Shown here: positions 47,181-59,168 of the stretch, in pieces
Layout of the letters: the number at the start of each line of letters is the position of its first letter
How positions within the stretch are numbered: position 1 is the stretch's first letter
The notes under the pieces: model-generated
What the model was told of the DNA's origin: nothing
Database searches by the model: none
What the model saw: the letters and a program-made list of their open reading frames with translations, nothing else
Made by a program: the position numbers and the translations under genes
From: Vermamoeba vermiformis
Lineage: Eukaryota; Tubulinea; Echinamoebida
Direction: 5' to 3'
DNA: 64,000 nt
Assembly: GCA_045837725.1 (NCBI GenBank)
Contig: JBEWZL010000030.1
Location: 372,001-436,000, forward strand

Positions 47181-47223
47181 TTATTAATTCCTCTTATATA
47201 TTAAATAAATCGCTAATTTTACA

Positions 47224-49375
47224 TTATACTTCAACCGTTGAATTGGCAGTCGTAGTCGTATTTTCTTTGTCTCTCACTGAGTTCAGACTTTGAGATCCTT
47301 TACTCGTGGAAGACATTCCAGGAGTTTTCTCGGGCATGAACCAAACTTGAATGAAGGTAATAAGACCTAGCAACGTTGATTCTTCATATAGAACTGCAAG
47401 GCCGAAGAACAGATTGCCACCGACGATGTAGTAGCGCAAGATGAAATTGCAAGGCGGATAAATACAAGCGATGATTGTCGAGATAATGATCGATATCCGG
47501 CTCTAATAATATCATTAATAAATATATTTGGTTTAGATGCAATTAATTACGTACTCTCATTAAGCCTCTGACGCGAGATTTCTTGTCGACGTTCAATCGT
47601 TCGGATCTCTTTATGACTTGTAACGCTTTGACAGCTAAACAATAAATTATTATCACAAATATTATTCCTGGTAATATACAGCTCTATTCATACCAACGAT
47701 AATGTAGAAACAGGCGACGATCATTCCTGCAGCGAATTCAATGCCCAACAGGGCGACGAACAAAGTGCGAATGGTGAGAAAGCTCAATAGGATGGCATTA
47801 AGAGCGGGCAGCAAGATAATAACTCCGACGAGGATCCAGAACGGGATCTGCATTCTGATCGAAAAAAAGTCAGTACACGAACAATTTTCAATTTCCAAAT
47901 AAGGCAATGCTTACTTCTTGGACAAGAACGCTTGTACTTTTGTGTCTGCGAACTGATTGATGACTTCGAACCAGAAGAATGCCATCAGCACCAGTGCTGC
48001 GACTGAGAAACATAAAGTTAAGGAATAAATATGAAAAAGCAAGTTGAATCAGTGGGCAATGTATGAATGTTATATGAAGGATACATGACCACGTAGCAGG
48101 CCACGTGTCGATAAATGCATCAGCCATTGAGCTAATGATGCCCCAAGTCAAGAGCGGATCGATCCAACGAACGATCATCACTTTGAATCAGTTAGTAATG
48201 CTCGTAATCATGATATGAAGGTACTTACATATACAAAATACTGCTTGCAAGCCTAAGTAGACGAAGCTAATGTTCAAAATGAATCCGGTCGCTCGAACTT
48301 TTCGGACGAACTTGTAGATCACGAGTGCCAATAACGCCAAGTAGAATAGGCCGTATAGGATATTCAACGTGATGAACCAACCTGTGAAGCCAATATTTTT
48401 GTGCCATTCGCTTACGCCTATGCATGTCATCGAGATTAGTATCTTCTATAAATTTAAATCGCCAAGTTTACGAATAAAAGTTTATATCGCTCGATAAAAG
48501 AGCAATTACCTGGAGTAATATTAATTGTCACATACGGCTCAGTTTTGTTAACAATCATGTCTCTGAGCTTGTAATAATCTGGACCCGACAAGAAAAGTCG
48601 TCAGATTAGCAGCTGCATTCAATATTGTCGAGTACTATGACTTACGATGACTACAGGGATATCGAGTGGCATATTGCTCAACGGAATGCGGGATCTGCGT
48701 CCAACAACTCCGGGCACATCGTAATCACTGAAAATAACGCCGGCAGCTCCCGCTACACATAAAAACAAGTCAATCGTTAATATTACATACGTTCATATAA
48801 AATTGTTATTGTATCAATTAAACGAAATAAAGGCCCGGAGTTAGAAACGCCGATTCTAAGTTTCCCTTTTAAAGAATAAATTGCCAAAAATACGAACCTT
48901 CTTTCGCCAATTCAAATTGATGCTCACGACCGCAATGTCCGATAGGAATAACTACTATCATGCCCGCAGCGGAAAAAGATTCGCAGCCAGGGATCTAGAT
49001 CAGACGATAAACTTAGTTTAAAATTTTAAAGATGACAACCTTTCGAAATCAATCGATTCAACATTGTAATGCAAAAATTTGATATGAAAGTCGATCTATA
49101 TGCCATTTACCGTACCTGCAACGATACATTGGCAGTGACAGAAAAGTCAGTAACACCACCGACAAATCCGTTCGTCATGACAGGCGTATTCATTTCCGGC
49201 CTTATTGTTATACGATTAGTAACCATATGATATCATAATCAAATCAAGTTTGTCTCGATAATTCTTCGACTTACATTCCAGGCGGAAAAACATACTGGCT
49301 GGCAGATGCGACATTGAACAGAACCAACGTTACAAAAAATAATAGAACAGAATGACCTACACGCATTTTGCTCAT
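47224..49375 (-). CDS. PA-like ectodomain plus seven-TM protein, copy iii
   Basis: Paralogue of the 42.6-kb gene with the same exon plan. Signal peptide SVLLFFVTLVLFNVASAS, then PA-like ectodomain with IPGCESFSAAGMIVVI, FELAKEAGAAGVIFSDYD, GRRSRIPLSNMPLDIPVVI. TM segments include GWFITLNILYGLFYLALLAL, FVYLGLQAVFCI, PFWILVGVIILLPALNAILL and LLGIEFAAGMIVACFYIIV. The end is LLGLITFIQVWFMPEKTPG and a Ser/Thr-rich tail. It appears intact and is convergent with the SDR gene. Ligand and signalling partner unknown. Confidence 0.7.
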
Positions 49376-50076
49376 TTGTGGTCGTTACTTGGAGCTTGTA
49401 TTAAATTAAACGGCACCGCCGGGCATAATTTTTTATGATTTCTTCGCTGCATAGAAATTTGGCTAATTGGGGCAGTAATTTCAGATTGTGATCGACCGAT
49501 AAACCCAACGGCAAGGCTATATTAAGCAGCGTTTAACTATAATGTGATCAGTATCTCTATGACTATCTTGTCGCTTACAACAACCTGGTCTTACTTGGTA
49601 TTTGAGCTCTTTTAGCGTGCTGTTGGTAACTTTTCATCGCTCTTCTGTAAAATTCAAGTTTGAGAACAAACTCCGCGCCAACACAAGTTTAAACTTGATC
49701 CTTGATATACATGAAAATTGCTGTTCATACACAAATACGTGCGTTGAGGGATTTCTAGCAAACTTCGGCAAAATAAATAATTAATTCAAAAATTTAATAT
49801 TGAATGACCACTGCCAAAATGGTAGCACAAATGTTTGAAAAGTAATCTACGATATTTTGTTTATTAGAAAAAAATTGGGGGAAGGATCAAACGCGAATTA
49901 ATACACAAATCAATTACCTGATTCTATATTATATAATTACTTCTTTGTCTAAATCCAGCATTTTAATGCTTGAAGACGCGCAAAAATTTTCGTCGTGTGG
50001 TTTGCTCTCGACGGATTTAAAAAAAGAGCGAAATATTTTACTAGGCGCCAAATTAACTATATTACATGATGTACTA
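49376..50076. other. Spacer between PA-7TM copies iii and iv
   Basis: AT-rich spacer with the promoter of copy iii and the 3' flank of copy iv. Short open frames (e.g. at 49602 on the plus strand) have no recognisable content. Confidence 0.45.
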
Positions 50077-53000
50077 TTAGACTATATCCTGATTCGAGTT
50101 GGTTACAATCTCATGCACCGAATTGGCCGTTATCGTGTCTTTGGGTCGGATAGCTGATCTATGATCCGTCGCCGATAAACCAGTGCTCTTATCAGGCATG
50201 AACCAGACTTGAATGAAGGTAATAATGCCGAGAAACACTGACTCTTCATATAGAACTGCAAGACCAAAGTATATGCTATCGTAGAGAATGTTGTAACGTA
50301 ACGCAAAATTGCAGGGCGGATAGATGCAGGCAACGATTGTTGAAATGATGATCGATACGCGGCTCTACATAGAATATTATTAATGTAAGTGCCATTATTT
50401 AAGGTTACATACTCTCATTAAGCCTCTGATGCGAGATTTCTTGTCTACGTTCAGTCGTTCGGATCTCTTGAGTACTTGCAACATTTTGACAGCTAAACGA
50501 TATAATTAGTCTATTATGACACTTGATCAACATTGCTATGCATACCAACGATAATGTAGAAGCAGGCCACTATCATTCCGGTCGCGAACGAAATACCCAG
50601 GAGCGCAACATCCAGATGAAGACTTCCAAGCACGTTCAATAGAATCGAATTGATAGCAGGCAGCAAGATAATTATAGCAACAAGAAGCCAGAAAGGAATT
50701 TGCATTCTTTTACGCAGAATTAATTAATCTCCTGACCCAGATCGGTTTCCTTTTTAGGTTAAATAACTAAAAATACTTACTTTTTGGACAAGAACGCCTG
50801 TACTTTTGTATCAGCGAACTGATTGATGACTTCGAACCAGAAGAATGCCATCAGTACCAACGCTGCGACTGAAAATACGAGGTTAAGGAATTTGTATGAA
50901 AAACGTTCTGATTAGAATGGAAAAACTGAATCGTTGTCAGAAGGATACACGACCACTGTAACAAAACTCGTGTTTATTGCCACGTAGGCAATAAATCACG
51001 TGACTCAGCGCACAAAACCGATTCGAACGCTGTTTTATTCGTTCTTTTATTATTTTACTACAATAAACACGTATTTTACCCCTTAACCAAACTCTTGGTT
51101 TTGTTACATTGGTTCCGATAACCGGATCGAATGCTAACGAGCAGCTCTTCAAACTAAATGGCTTACGGTTTGGACTTGCGCCTTTTAGATATTCTGCACA
51201 ACGCCCTTCAACAGTGCCGCTCCCTCTTGGAAACGGATCTCTTATTTTTGGCCCGAGATGCGAATCCAAAAACGCGAAAAGTTTACTCCAACGCTCTCAA
51301 CGAGGTAAACTTTTTGGCCGCTGATTTAAGCAACTTGCAGAGTCTTGAGTACGAGGATTTTAAGCACCTCATTCTCATGATCCACTGCGAAGTTTTTTGG
51401 ATCAACGAAATTTATCGTCTCTCTTTTGGCAAACGCTCTAGCCTTGCTCTACCATCCATGGCTTATTTATTGGACTTAACTTGGACCTCAGATCCAGCGG
51501 AACACGAAAGTGAACTCACTCCTGCATCTGATGACGTCACCATCAAGAACGCGGATTCAGGAGAATCCTCTTCTCTCGTAGAGGAGGAAGAGAGTTGCTT
51601 GTTGCCTTCGACGTTGCCTTCCATCGACAACAGCCCGGATCTTGGATCAAAACAAATCCGCACCTCACTTCAATTTTCCTTGGGTTCCAGCCATTCCGCC
51701 ACCGCCACGAACTCCTCAAGTCCCGTCATACCTTCGCAGGTATATGCCCTCGATTGCTCTGCACATGGAGATAGAAACGGATTTGGATCTTCGACAAATG
51801 CACTTCTTGCTGACTACGATCTCGTCACAACTCCGCGAAATAGGCCTCCAGCTCCCCAGAGCCATTCTTTGTCAACAACCAAACAGGTGTTCAACGTCTG
51901 GTCGCCTCACAGCTTACGAAATGGTGCTCCGATCCAAAGCGGAACAGATCCACCGCCCGCAACCCCGCATAAAGAGTCATTATATCGCTCCTGCTACTCC
52001 CTGCTCTCCTGTAATCAGCACACGACCCTGGTTGCTGACACTGCTCTACATCGCCTTCTAGCGACGATCGAGCCTCCCGAACCGCCAGATATCCTGCAAT
52101 GTTATGAGTCAGGAGACTCATCTTCTCATTAGGGGGAAGATATGTAACAAAACTCGTGTTTATTGCCACGTAGGCAATAAATCACGTGACTCAGCGCACA
52201 AAACCGATTCGAACGCTGTTTTATTCGTTCTTTTATTATTTTACTACAATAAACACGTATTTTACCCCTTAACCAAACTCTTGGTTTTGTTACAACCACG
52301 TAGCAGGCCAGATGTCAATAAACGAATCGATCACTGCGCTGTACATTCCCCACGTCAAAAGCGGATCGATCCAACGAACGATCATCACTAATTGAATCAG
52401 TTAGTTATTACTATTACTATGAAACTTCTACGTACATGCACAAAAGATGCCCTGGAAGATAAGATAGACGAAGCTAATGTTCAAAATGAATCCAGTTGCT
52501 AGAACTTTTCGGATGAACTTGTAGATCACGAGTGCCAATAATGCCACGTAGAATAGGCCGAATATGATATTCAATGCAATGAACCAGCCTGTTATTCCAA
52601 CGTTCTTGTGCCATGCGCTAACACCTGCGTGTCATTCGAGATTAGTAATCTCGCAACCATTAAAAAACTTTAATTTTGCCAAGTCTATAATTAGGACAAA
52701 TCGCTACCTGGAGTAAGCTCCACTGTTACGTATGTAGCGTTTTTCATTATTTCAAGCAACATGTAGTAATCTGGAGCCGAGATCTGACAGAAAAAAAGTT
52801 GTAGATATCATGCTATGCTGCGTTGGATCTAGATCAGCACTTACAGTGACCACAGGGACCCCGAGTGGCGTACTGCTAATTGGGATGCGTGATCGTCGGC
52901 CATTAGTCTCAGGTGTTTCAAAATCGCTAAAAATAACACCAGCCACTCTCGCTATTGATGACATTAATTAATACTATGATATTCAATTTGTTAGATCTAC

Positions 53001-53540
53001 TTCTAATTTTCTTCTTCCGAAGAGGAGATTAAAATTTTGCCTTAGCAAGAGCGGACTGAATTCTTAATTTGCCTTTTTAAGGTTTTAACAGCGAAATTAA
53101 TACTAACCGTCCAGTGCCAATTGGTATTGGTATTCACGCGTGCAAGGTCCCATTGACATAATAGCGATCATGCCTTCAGCTGAGAATGAAGCACACACCT
53201 GCATGATTAAAAATTAATTTGACACGTGCAGAGCTTAATTAAATCGATCATTTGCATAAGACGATAATACGGTTGACGGTATATTGTTGCATACCTGAGT
53301 CGTAACGTTTCCAATGAGAGAAAACTCCGTCAGACCGCCAACAAAGCCGTTTGTATTCGCAGGAGTATTTATTTCGTTCCTGTAATCTTTTAATTAGCAA
53401 CTAATAGTATAATATTGTTGCAAGGTAGGTACTTACGGCACTGGAGGAAAAAGTATGTGGCTGGCAGATGCAGCACCGATCAGCACTACGAGCACTATAA
53501 AGAATCTCCACGTGCTAAATCTGCAAGCCTGGCCGCTCAT
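50077..53540 (-). CDS. PA-like ectodomain plus seven-TM protein, copy iv, interrupted by an LTR element
   Basis: Third tandem paralogue. ATG at 53540 opens a signal peptide (FFIVLVVLIGAASAS). The PA-like part has GRRSRIPISSTPLGVPVVTV. TM exons include ITGWFIALNIIFGLFYVALL, PFWLLVAIIILLPAINSILL and LLGISFATGMIVACFYIIV. The C-tail after FIQVWFMPDKS is longer than in copies ii and iii (about 35 residues, stop at 50077). The exon encoding WPATW is split by the 1.34-kb LTR element at 50957-52294; removing it with one ACCAC copy restores the exon seen in copy ii. As it stands the gene is interrupted. Confidence 0.68.
50957..51108 (+). repeat. Left LTR
   Basis: 152 bp, begins TGTAACAAAA and ends TTTTGTTACA, so it carries 10-bp inverted ends. 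Contains a pyrimidine/AT-rich stretch and AATAAA-like words. Confidence 0.88.
52143..52294 (+). repeat. Right LTR
   Basis: 152 bp, appears identical to 50957-51108. Followed directly by the second ACCAC. Confidence 0.88.
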
Positions 53541-53769
53541 TTGTGGTCGTTTGTTCGTTCGTGTAATTTAGAATGACAGCCGCCACGTTAATAAAATTTG
53601 GCAGGTCTACTTTGGCAAACAAACATTTAAGTTTGTGATTCGACCGAAACAGATTCAGCGCTAATCATCGCTATTACTCAAAGCCTACTGCCCTAACAAC
53701 AAATTAATCTCCGTTGTTGCTTAAAGGTCCTAACCTACGCCTCTAACTCGGCCCTGAGAGTACGTAATT

Positions 53770-54785
53770 TGAGAGTACAGTATTGACTAGGCCCCAAGTC
53801 AAGACCGGATCCATCCACCGCGCGATCATCACTAATAGTCAATTAATCGCGATTAGTTATGATCGACCATATTTCATCTCGCTTACGTATGCAAACTGCA
53901 GCTTGAAAGTACAGATAAACAAAGCTAATATTCAGCAGTACGCCAGTTGCTCTGGCTTTTCGAACAAATTTGTAGATCACGAGCGCGAACAGTGCGATAT
54001 AAAATAGACCGAACATAATATTGAATGTTATGAACCAGCCTGTGATTGCAATATTCGTACGCCACACGCTAACTCCTTTTCGTCGAAAAGATTAGAAATC
54101 TCGACTCTTTTCGTTTGCTATTTTAAGCCTCGTACCTGGTCTAATCTCAACCAATACATTATTATTGCTGAGTTCAATGAGCATCTTAAAATCAAGAGCC
54201 GAGATCTATCAAATTAAAGATTTGAAATTGACAGCTATCAAAATCACAGAAAATCACTCCGACGGCTCCCGCTATATTAAGAAGTCAATATGTTGCAGCA
54301 CTTTCTATTTGTGTTATTATGGACATATTAAGTGGTACATGTTATAGTAATGGCCAATTTCTTTGTCTCAGCAAGCTACTGTCCGGATGCGCTTGGTACG
54401 ATAAAAGCTTGAAACGACATACATTCTAAAGCCAAGGAATATTGTCGTTCGCTACTACAAGGTCCTACTGTTACTAAAGCTATCATGCCTTGCGCTGTAT
54501 AAGCTGCGCATCCAAGCTCCTACGTTAAAAGTTCGTTTCATGAGCATCTTTGGTACGCGATCCGATGAATAATAATCCGATGATTATTCTAATTACCTGA
54601 TTTGATAATTAGCAGTCACAGAAAAGTCAGTCAGCCCTCCAACAAATCCATTGGTCATTGCTGGCGTATTAAAATTGGGGTTCCTAAATAAAACAAATCA
54701 GCGCAATGCTTAATCAATCGACTGGCAAATGAGGCGCCGATCAGCACTGAAACACCAACCAAAATGATCAAGTAATAATGAACCA
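53770..54785 (-). pseudogene. PA-7TM copy v, truncated
   Basis: Fifth PA-7TM relative, directly upstream of copy iv. It has a signal-peptide-like start (LIILVGVSVLIGASFASR) at 54785, an LTNGFVGGL-like piece, a degraded PA-like part, and an exon with ITGWFITFNIMFGLFYIALF and FVYLYFQAAVCI. It breaks off after MIARWMDPVLTWGL near 53780; the last TM exons are missing. The PA-like part is scrambled by small changes. Probably a dead gene. Confidence 0.6.
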
Positions 54786-55134
54786 TCGTCAATTGTTCAT
54801 TTGGTGGTTATATCCTTTTTTTGAAATAACAAATGGCTCAAGAGAGTAGAAAAGGCGGCAATTTTCAGAATTAATTATTTTAAAAATAGTATTTTAGTCC
54901 AAATAAAGTGAATTTGGTATTCGAGGGTATAATTTGCTAGAATTCGCAATAATAAACGTTATATTAGTAAATATAAAATACCTCACAGTTTTTGTCGCAG
55001 ATGCGCCTTGTTACTCTTGCTGTCTCTCGCTCCGTTACTTGGTTCAGTAACAGCAAATGATGGCCTAAGATGGTCATAAATAAAAACAAGTCGTTCAACA
55101 TTTAATTCAATACTGGTGTTGATGTCTGTCAAGG
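54786..55134. other. Spacer between PA-7TM array and LRR gene
   Basis: AT-rich, no gene seen. Holds the former promoter of copy v and the 3' flank of the LRR gene. Confidence 0.45.
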
Positions 55135-56945
55135 TTAAAAACTCAAAAGAGAAACAACAACGAATGCCAATAACGGCAAGACAGGCAGCAAAATCGAACT
55201 ATCAGAAGCCTTCTTGCAGCCAGAATCGTCCTTGGTAATTGTGACCGTGACTGCTTCAGGTTCATTGTTCTGAGTGGTTTTCAGCACCACGCACGACTGC
55301 ACTGGATCGAGAATGATTGTCAGAATCGATGCACGTATGATCATACGAGACGCTACTTACGATTACTGTTGACAGTAATAGAACCAAAGTTGAGGTTGTC
55401 AGTGCCGCAGTAGGAGTTGAAAGTGAAGATCGTGTGCTCAATTGAACTTGAAGAACTCAATTCTTTGACTTCATCTTCGGTCAATGTAAACGACAACGAA
55501 GGGGTTCCTGTAGTAATGACTGTTAATACTTTTGAACTTCCCTTATGGCGTTATTCTTACCCTTGACTGTCGCACAGCCGTACACGATAAGATCGCCCTC
55601 GGTGAGAGTAAGAGCTCCCGAAATAGTAAGGTTTCCAACGATGACAAGATCTCCAATTTCTGCGCCTGATGCAAGCTCGTAGGAGCCATAGATGGCCCAT
55701 ACAGGCTCTCTGTTAACATTGACTTGACAAACGGCGTTGCTATTAGGCGCAGGTTGAGGGCACGACTTCACACCTGCCAATAAGAAGTTGATACGCGTAC
55801 GATAAAATAATCAAAAGCTAACTTACAGTCGATTTTTGTAGTGTTGCACTTGGGATTGGTTGGAATACAGCACAAGTTGGTGCCAGAAACATCGCACGTA
55901 TTAACTGTTGGAAGACTCACGTTGTAGCAGCCAGCGAGAGGATTGTTGGAAATGTTGAGCCCGCCAAGGTTCGGGAGGTCTGACAATCCAGGGGAGATCA
56001 AGCCCGTCAACAAGTTGTTGCTCACATCAAACCCTACCAAAGTAGTGCACAATGCCAAGTCAGCTGGAATCATGCCGCTCAATTGATTTGAAGAGAGCTG
56101 GAGGGTAGTCAGTTTCGGCAGGTGACCAAGTTGCCAAGGTATAGTGCCAGTGAGCTGATTGCTATCTAAATACAGAGATTTCAGCGACGATAACTGCTGA
56201 AGCTCGCCAGGTATGGTGCCCGTCAGTTGATTGTTAGACGCGTCAAAATTAATGAGTTGATTAAGCTGCTTCAATTCGGGAGGGATGGTGCCAGTGAGTC
56301 TATTTTTGTTGATGAGTAGATTTTGGAGCTGTTGCATTCCGCCAATGTATGCAGGAATAGTACCAGTAACGCGAGTTTTGTACAGGGCGAAACCAGTGAG
56401 GTTTACGAAGGGTCGCAGATCCGGAAAGTCGCCAGTCAGGTCTGAGTCAAGGATTTGGTATTCGCTTAACGGGGAGCGAGCACTTTCGAGAAAGGTCGGA
56501 AGTTGCAGATTCGTCGTCCACCACAGATTCAAAGTTTGAAGATTTGGGAGAGAACCAATTTCGATTGGTAAAGGCCTCGATAAGGTCACATTATTGATCG
56601 TAATCGTCTTTAAGTAAGGCCAGTCTTTGATCCAATCCCCGATCTCAACCGCAGTTTGCTCTCGAACGTAGCTACAATTTACTGGTTAATATTTTGCTTT
56701 ATGGATTGCGAAAGAAGAACTTACAGCTCTGTTATGTGCAAAGCGCCGTCCACCGTTTCGCAAGAAACAAAAGAAGGAGTGCTGATCCCGCATGGGTCTC
56801 CGGGAGTAATTACTTCAATTGGAGGAACCAACGACGCGTTAAATAATTTATACGCATCTATCTCCGTCTTCGGAAGCTCCTGTGCTGAGCTGCAGACGAT
56901 GAGAACAAAAATATGCAAAATCATAAAACAAATAAACCGCCACAT
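55135..56945 (-). CDS. Secreted or surface leucine-rich-repeat protein
   Basis: Signal peptide (MWRFICFMILHIFVLIVC), then a Cys-containing cap (GDPCGISTPSFVSCETVDG). Plant-type LRRs of about 24 residues follow with LTGTIP cores repeated (e.g. LTGTIPPELKQLNQLINF, LTGTIPGELQQLSSLKSL, LTGTIPWQLGHLPKLTTL). A second Cys cap ends the LRRs (CCIPTNPKC), followed by a beta-rich domain (LTISGALTLTEGDLIVYG). The C-terminus is hydrophobic (LLPVLPLLAFVVVSLLSF) right up to the stop, which suits either a GPI signal or a tail anchor. There is no kinase domain, so it is not a receptor kinase. About five exons. Such proteins serve in adhesion or recognition; the ligand is unknown. Confidence 0.8.
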
Positions 56946-57539
56946 TGTGGTTGTGGTGTTTAGGATAAACAAAAAATAATAAGAAAGTGGAAACAATACC
57001 AAAAAAAAATTTGTTGTTCACAAATTTCAATTTCCTTTTTCGGTAATTCGTTGACATTAAAGTTGTTGCTTCCGTTTAGAATCATGATTCCTTTGCACAC
57101 CGCGTACATACTAATTAGGAGCATTGTTAAGGCTAAAAAAGGTTTTTACAAAAAGAATCGAAGGTTTAGGTAAACGTATCAGAAGTCTCAAATTAAGCCC
57201 CTTTGCATAAGTTATAAATTAATGTTGTCAATTGACAACAAAGGTTCGGGCGGAGATAATTTCCGCAATCTCTAAATTTAGAACGTCAAACTAAAAAATT
57301 AATTAATGCACAGCCGAAATTTTTTGGCAGGTTGCCAATTTAGTAGATTTTAATCCGTCTTTATGGCCATAAATCGGAGTGAGATGCAATACATTTGAAT
57401 TAACTACGTACCAACATGGTGCCCGCCACTCGGAATTTTCCGCCACGTTCGCGAGATGGATCGACATGACCGACTTGGGACATGGCTCAACTGCGTTTTA
57501 AATATCGCCCTTCGAGTTTAATATTGTTCTAATTGTGAC
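56946..57539. other. Intergenic region downstream of the repeat-protein gene
   Basis: AT-rich DNA between two minus-strand genes, containing the LRR gene promoter. No open frame or repeat of note. Confidence 0.45.
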
Positions 57540-58832
57540 TTACAAGCCTTCAAACAGTCCAAGTGCATACAAATGTGGTGCCGTGTGTCGACATTGAATG
57601 CCGTTCTCGTGCATGTATTCCAAGCAGTCTAGGCGAGACAGTTCAGTTGCCATGTCGCACGCTTTGTAGTCCCAATGCGCTCCATTCTCGTGCGCGTAAG
57701 TCAAGCACTCTAGTGATCCGTACGATGCTGCATTTTCGCACGTAGCTTCATCCCATCCAGCACCATTCTCGTGCGCGTAGATCAGGCACTCTAAATTGCC
57801 GGCTGCAGCTCTCGAACACACGCGATCGCTGAAAGGACAGCCGTTCTCGTGAGCATAGACCAACATGTCAAAGTGACCCAAGGAAGCGCTGAGGTCAGTC
57901 ACTACTTCGTGCCATTCAGCGCCGCTCTCGTGCACGTACTGCAACACTTTAAAATTGCCGGAAAGTACTGCCTCGCGACAGATGTAGACGCTGTTCCAGC
58001 CACATCCGTTTTCGTGCGCGTACTTTAAGCACTCGAAATGACCGTACTTGACTGCATTGAAGCACACATCTTCGTTCCACGGATGTCCGTGCTCGTGCAA
58101 GTACTGCAACACTGGCAAATGGCCGTGCTTGGCTGCGAGTGAGTAGGCAACATTGTCTAACGGACAACCGTTCTCTAGAGCGTACTTCAAGCAAGTAACA
58201 TGCCCGTTCATTGCCGCACGTGCTGTAGTATCGCTGCTCCATTGGCAGCCGTTCTCGTGAAGGTAGATCAAGACGTCGATTTGTCCGCCCATTGCTGCCA
58301 TAGCGCAAGTCTTCTCGTTCCATTTTGAGCCAGTCTCTCTTGCAAATTGAAGTCGCGAGAAGTAGCCATTGTACGCAGCGAAGTTGGCCCTGGTCCACAT
58401 TGAATTTTGGGTCAAGCAGAGATGCAACAGCTCGAGGTCTTCAACTCCTTTCAAATGTTCTTGCAATAAATCTCTACATATATTATTCAACTCTTTGCAT
58501 GATTGTGATAGCATGTCGCAATTATGAATTAATTGGACGTAATCGTTTTCTTCTTTCGGATTAAAATTCATATATCGCACAATAGCAAGAATTATCTCCA
58601 TGGGAAGTGCCAAAAAATCAATTCCTATATTTCCATCATTTTCTGCTAATTTTTGCTCGTTTGTAGACGCGCTGTCCAGAGATTGGTTGCAGATGCGCGC
58701 CTTTTTGGAGGGCTTCTCGCTATCCTCGTGCGCACTCTTTCTTTTCATTATAAAATTGTAATGAAGTTGCGAGTGACGTTGATTGAGCTCGGCTTTTGAA
58801 CCAATCAAGTCCTTATAAGGCTTCTCGAGCAA
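57540..58832 (-). CDS. F-box-like protein with ankyrin-like 'YAHENG' repeats
   Basis: Appears intronless; 430 residues from the first ATG (58832), or 402 from ATG 58748 (MKRKSAHED), which would place a basic NLS-like stretch (KPSKKARICN) near the start. Residues about 75-130 are F-box-like (FLALPMEIILAIVRYMNF). About ten repeats of roughly 26 residues follow, with the consensus A-x-x-G-H-x-x-x-L-x-Y-A-H-E-N-G-C-x-W, e.g. HFECLKYAHENGCGW and NLECLIYAHENGAGW. This type of repeat, a diverged ankyrin unit, is common in amoebae and in giant viruses. A role as SCF adaptor is inferred. The stop codon overlaps a GTAAGT, so a further 3' exon is possible. Confidence 0.82.
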   Translation of the reverse strand: MLEKPYKDLIGSKAELNQRHSQLHYNFIMKRKSAHEDSEKPSKKARICNQSLDSASTNEQKLAENDGNIGIDFLALPMEIILAIVRYMNFNPKEENDYVQLIHNCDMLSQSCKELNNICRDLLQEHLKGVEDLELLHLCLTQNSMWTRANFAAYNGYFSRLQFARETGSKWNEKTCAMAAMGGQIDVLIYLHENGCQWSSDTTARAAMNGHVTCLKYALENGCPLDNVAYSLAAKHGHLPVLQYLHEHGHPWNEDVCFNAVKYGHFECLKYAHENGCGWNSVYICREAVLSGNFKVLQYVHESGAEWHEVVTDLSASLGHFDMLVYAHENGCPFSDRVCSRAAAGNLECLIYAHENGAGWDEATCENAASYGSLECLTYAHENGAHWDYKACDMATELSRLDCLEYMHENGIQCRHTAPHLYALGLFEGL

Positions 58833-59168
58833 TCTTGCGCTTGCTGGTTAATAATACTTTAATTATGCCATTGTGTTGATTTTTTGTTGTGTTTGTGCGT
58901 TCTCATTGCTTTATCTCTGACTTTTCCGTCGCGAGGCAATAAAAATTATCTCAAGTCTTCAGTCACGAGTTAGTTCAGATCCTCGACCTAAGATTTCAAG
59001 ATTCGTGTTCGAATCTCCGCAGCTGTGATTTAACAGATATTATTTTAAATTCTTCCCGTATTTTTAGTTACTATTCGGCTTCCTATTCTTTTGGGAGACC
59101 GGAGATAAATTGGGTGATAACTATAGGTCATTAAATAACCAAAACTACGAACTCCACACTCCAACAGT

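Larger units (their letters stand above)
50957..52294 (+). mobile_element. Small LTR retrotransposon, whole-looking and very recent, without own polymerase
   Basis: 1,338 bp bounded by two 152-bp direct repeats that start TG and end CA and look identical by eye, so insertion was recent. The 5-bp duplication ACCAC flanks it (50952-50956 and 52295-52299). A primer-binding site complementary to a tRNA 3' end starts one base after the left repeat (TGGTTCCGATAACCGG, 51110). A polypurine tract (AGGGGGAAGA) precedes the right repeat. The inside holds one open frame (51158-52132, 324 codons) with no reverse transcriptase or integrase motif, so the element depends on others. It resembles TRIM-type elements. 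Confidence 0.88.

Noticed and set aside
58945-59030. tRNA-like sequence with TTCGAATC and an A-box-like GTTAGTTCAG
   Set aside because: No acceptor or T-stem pairing can be made around these words; only a simple hairpin fits.
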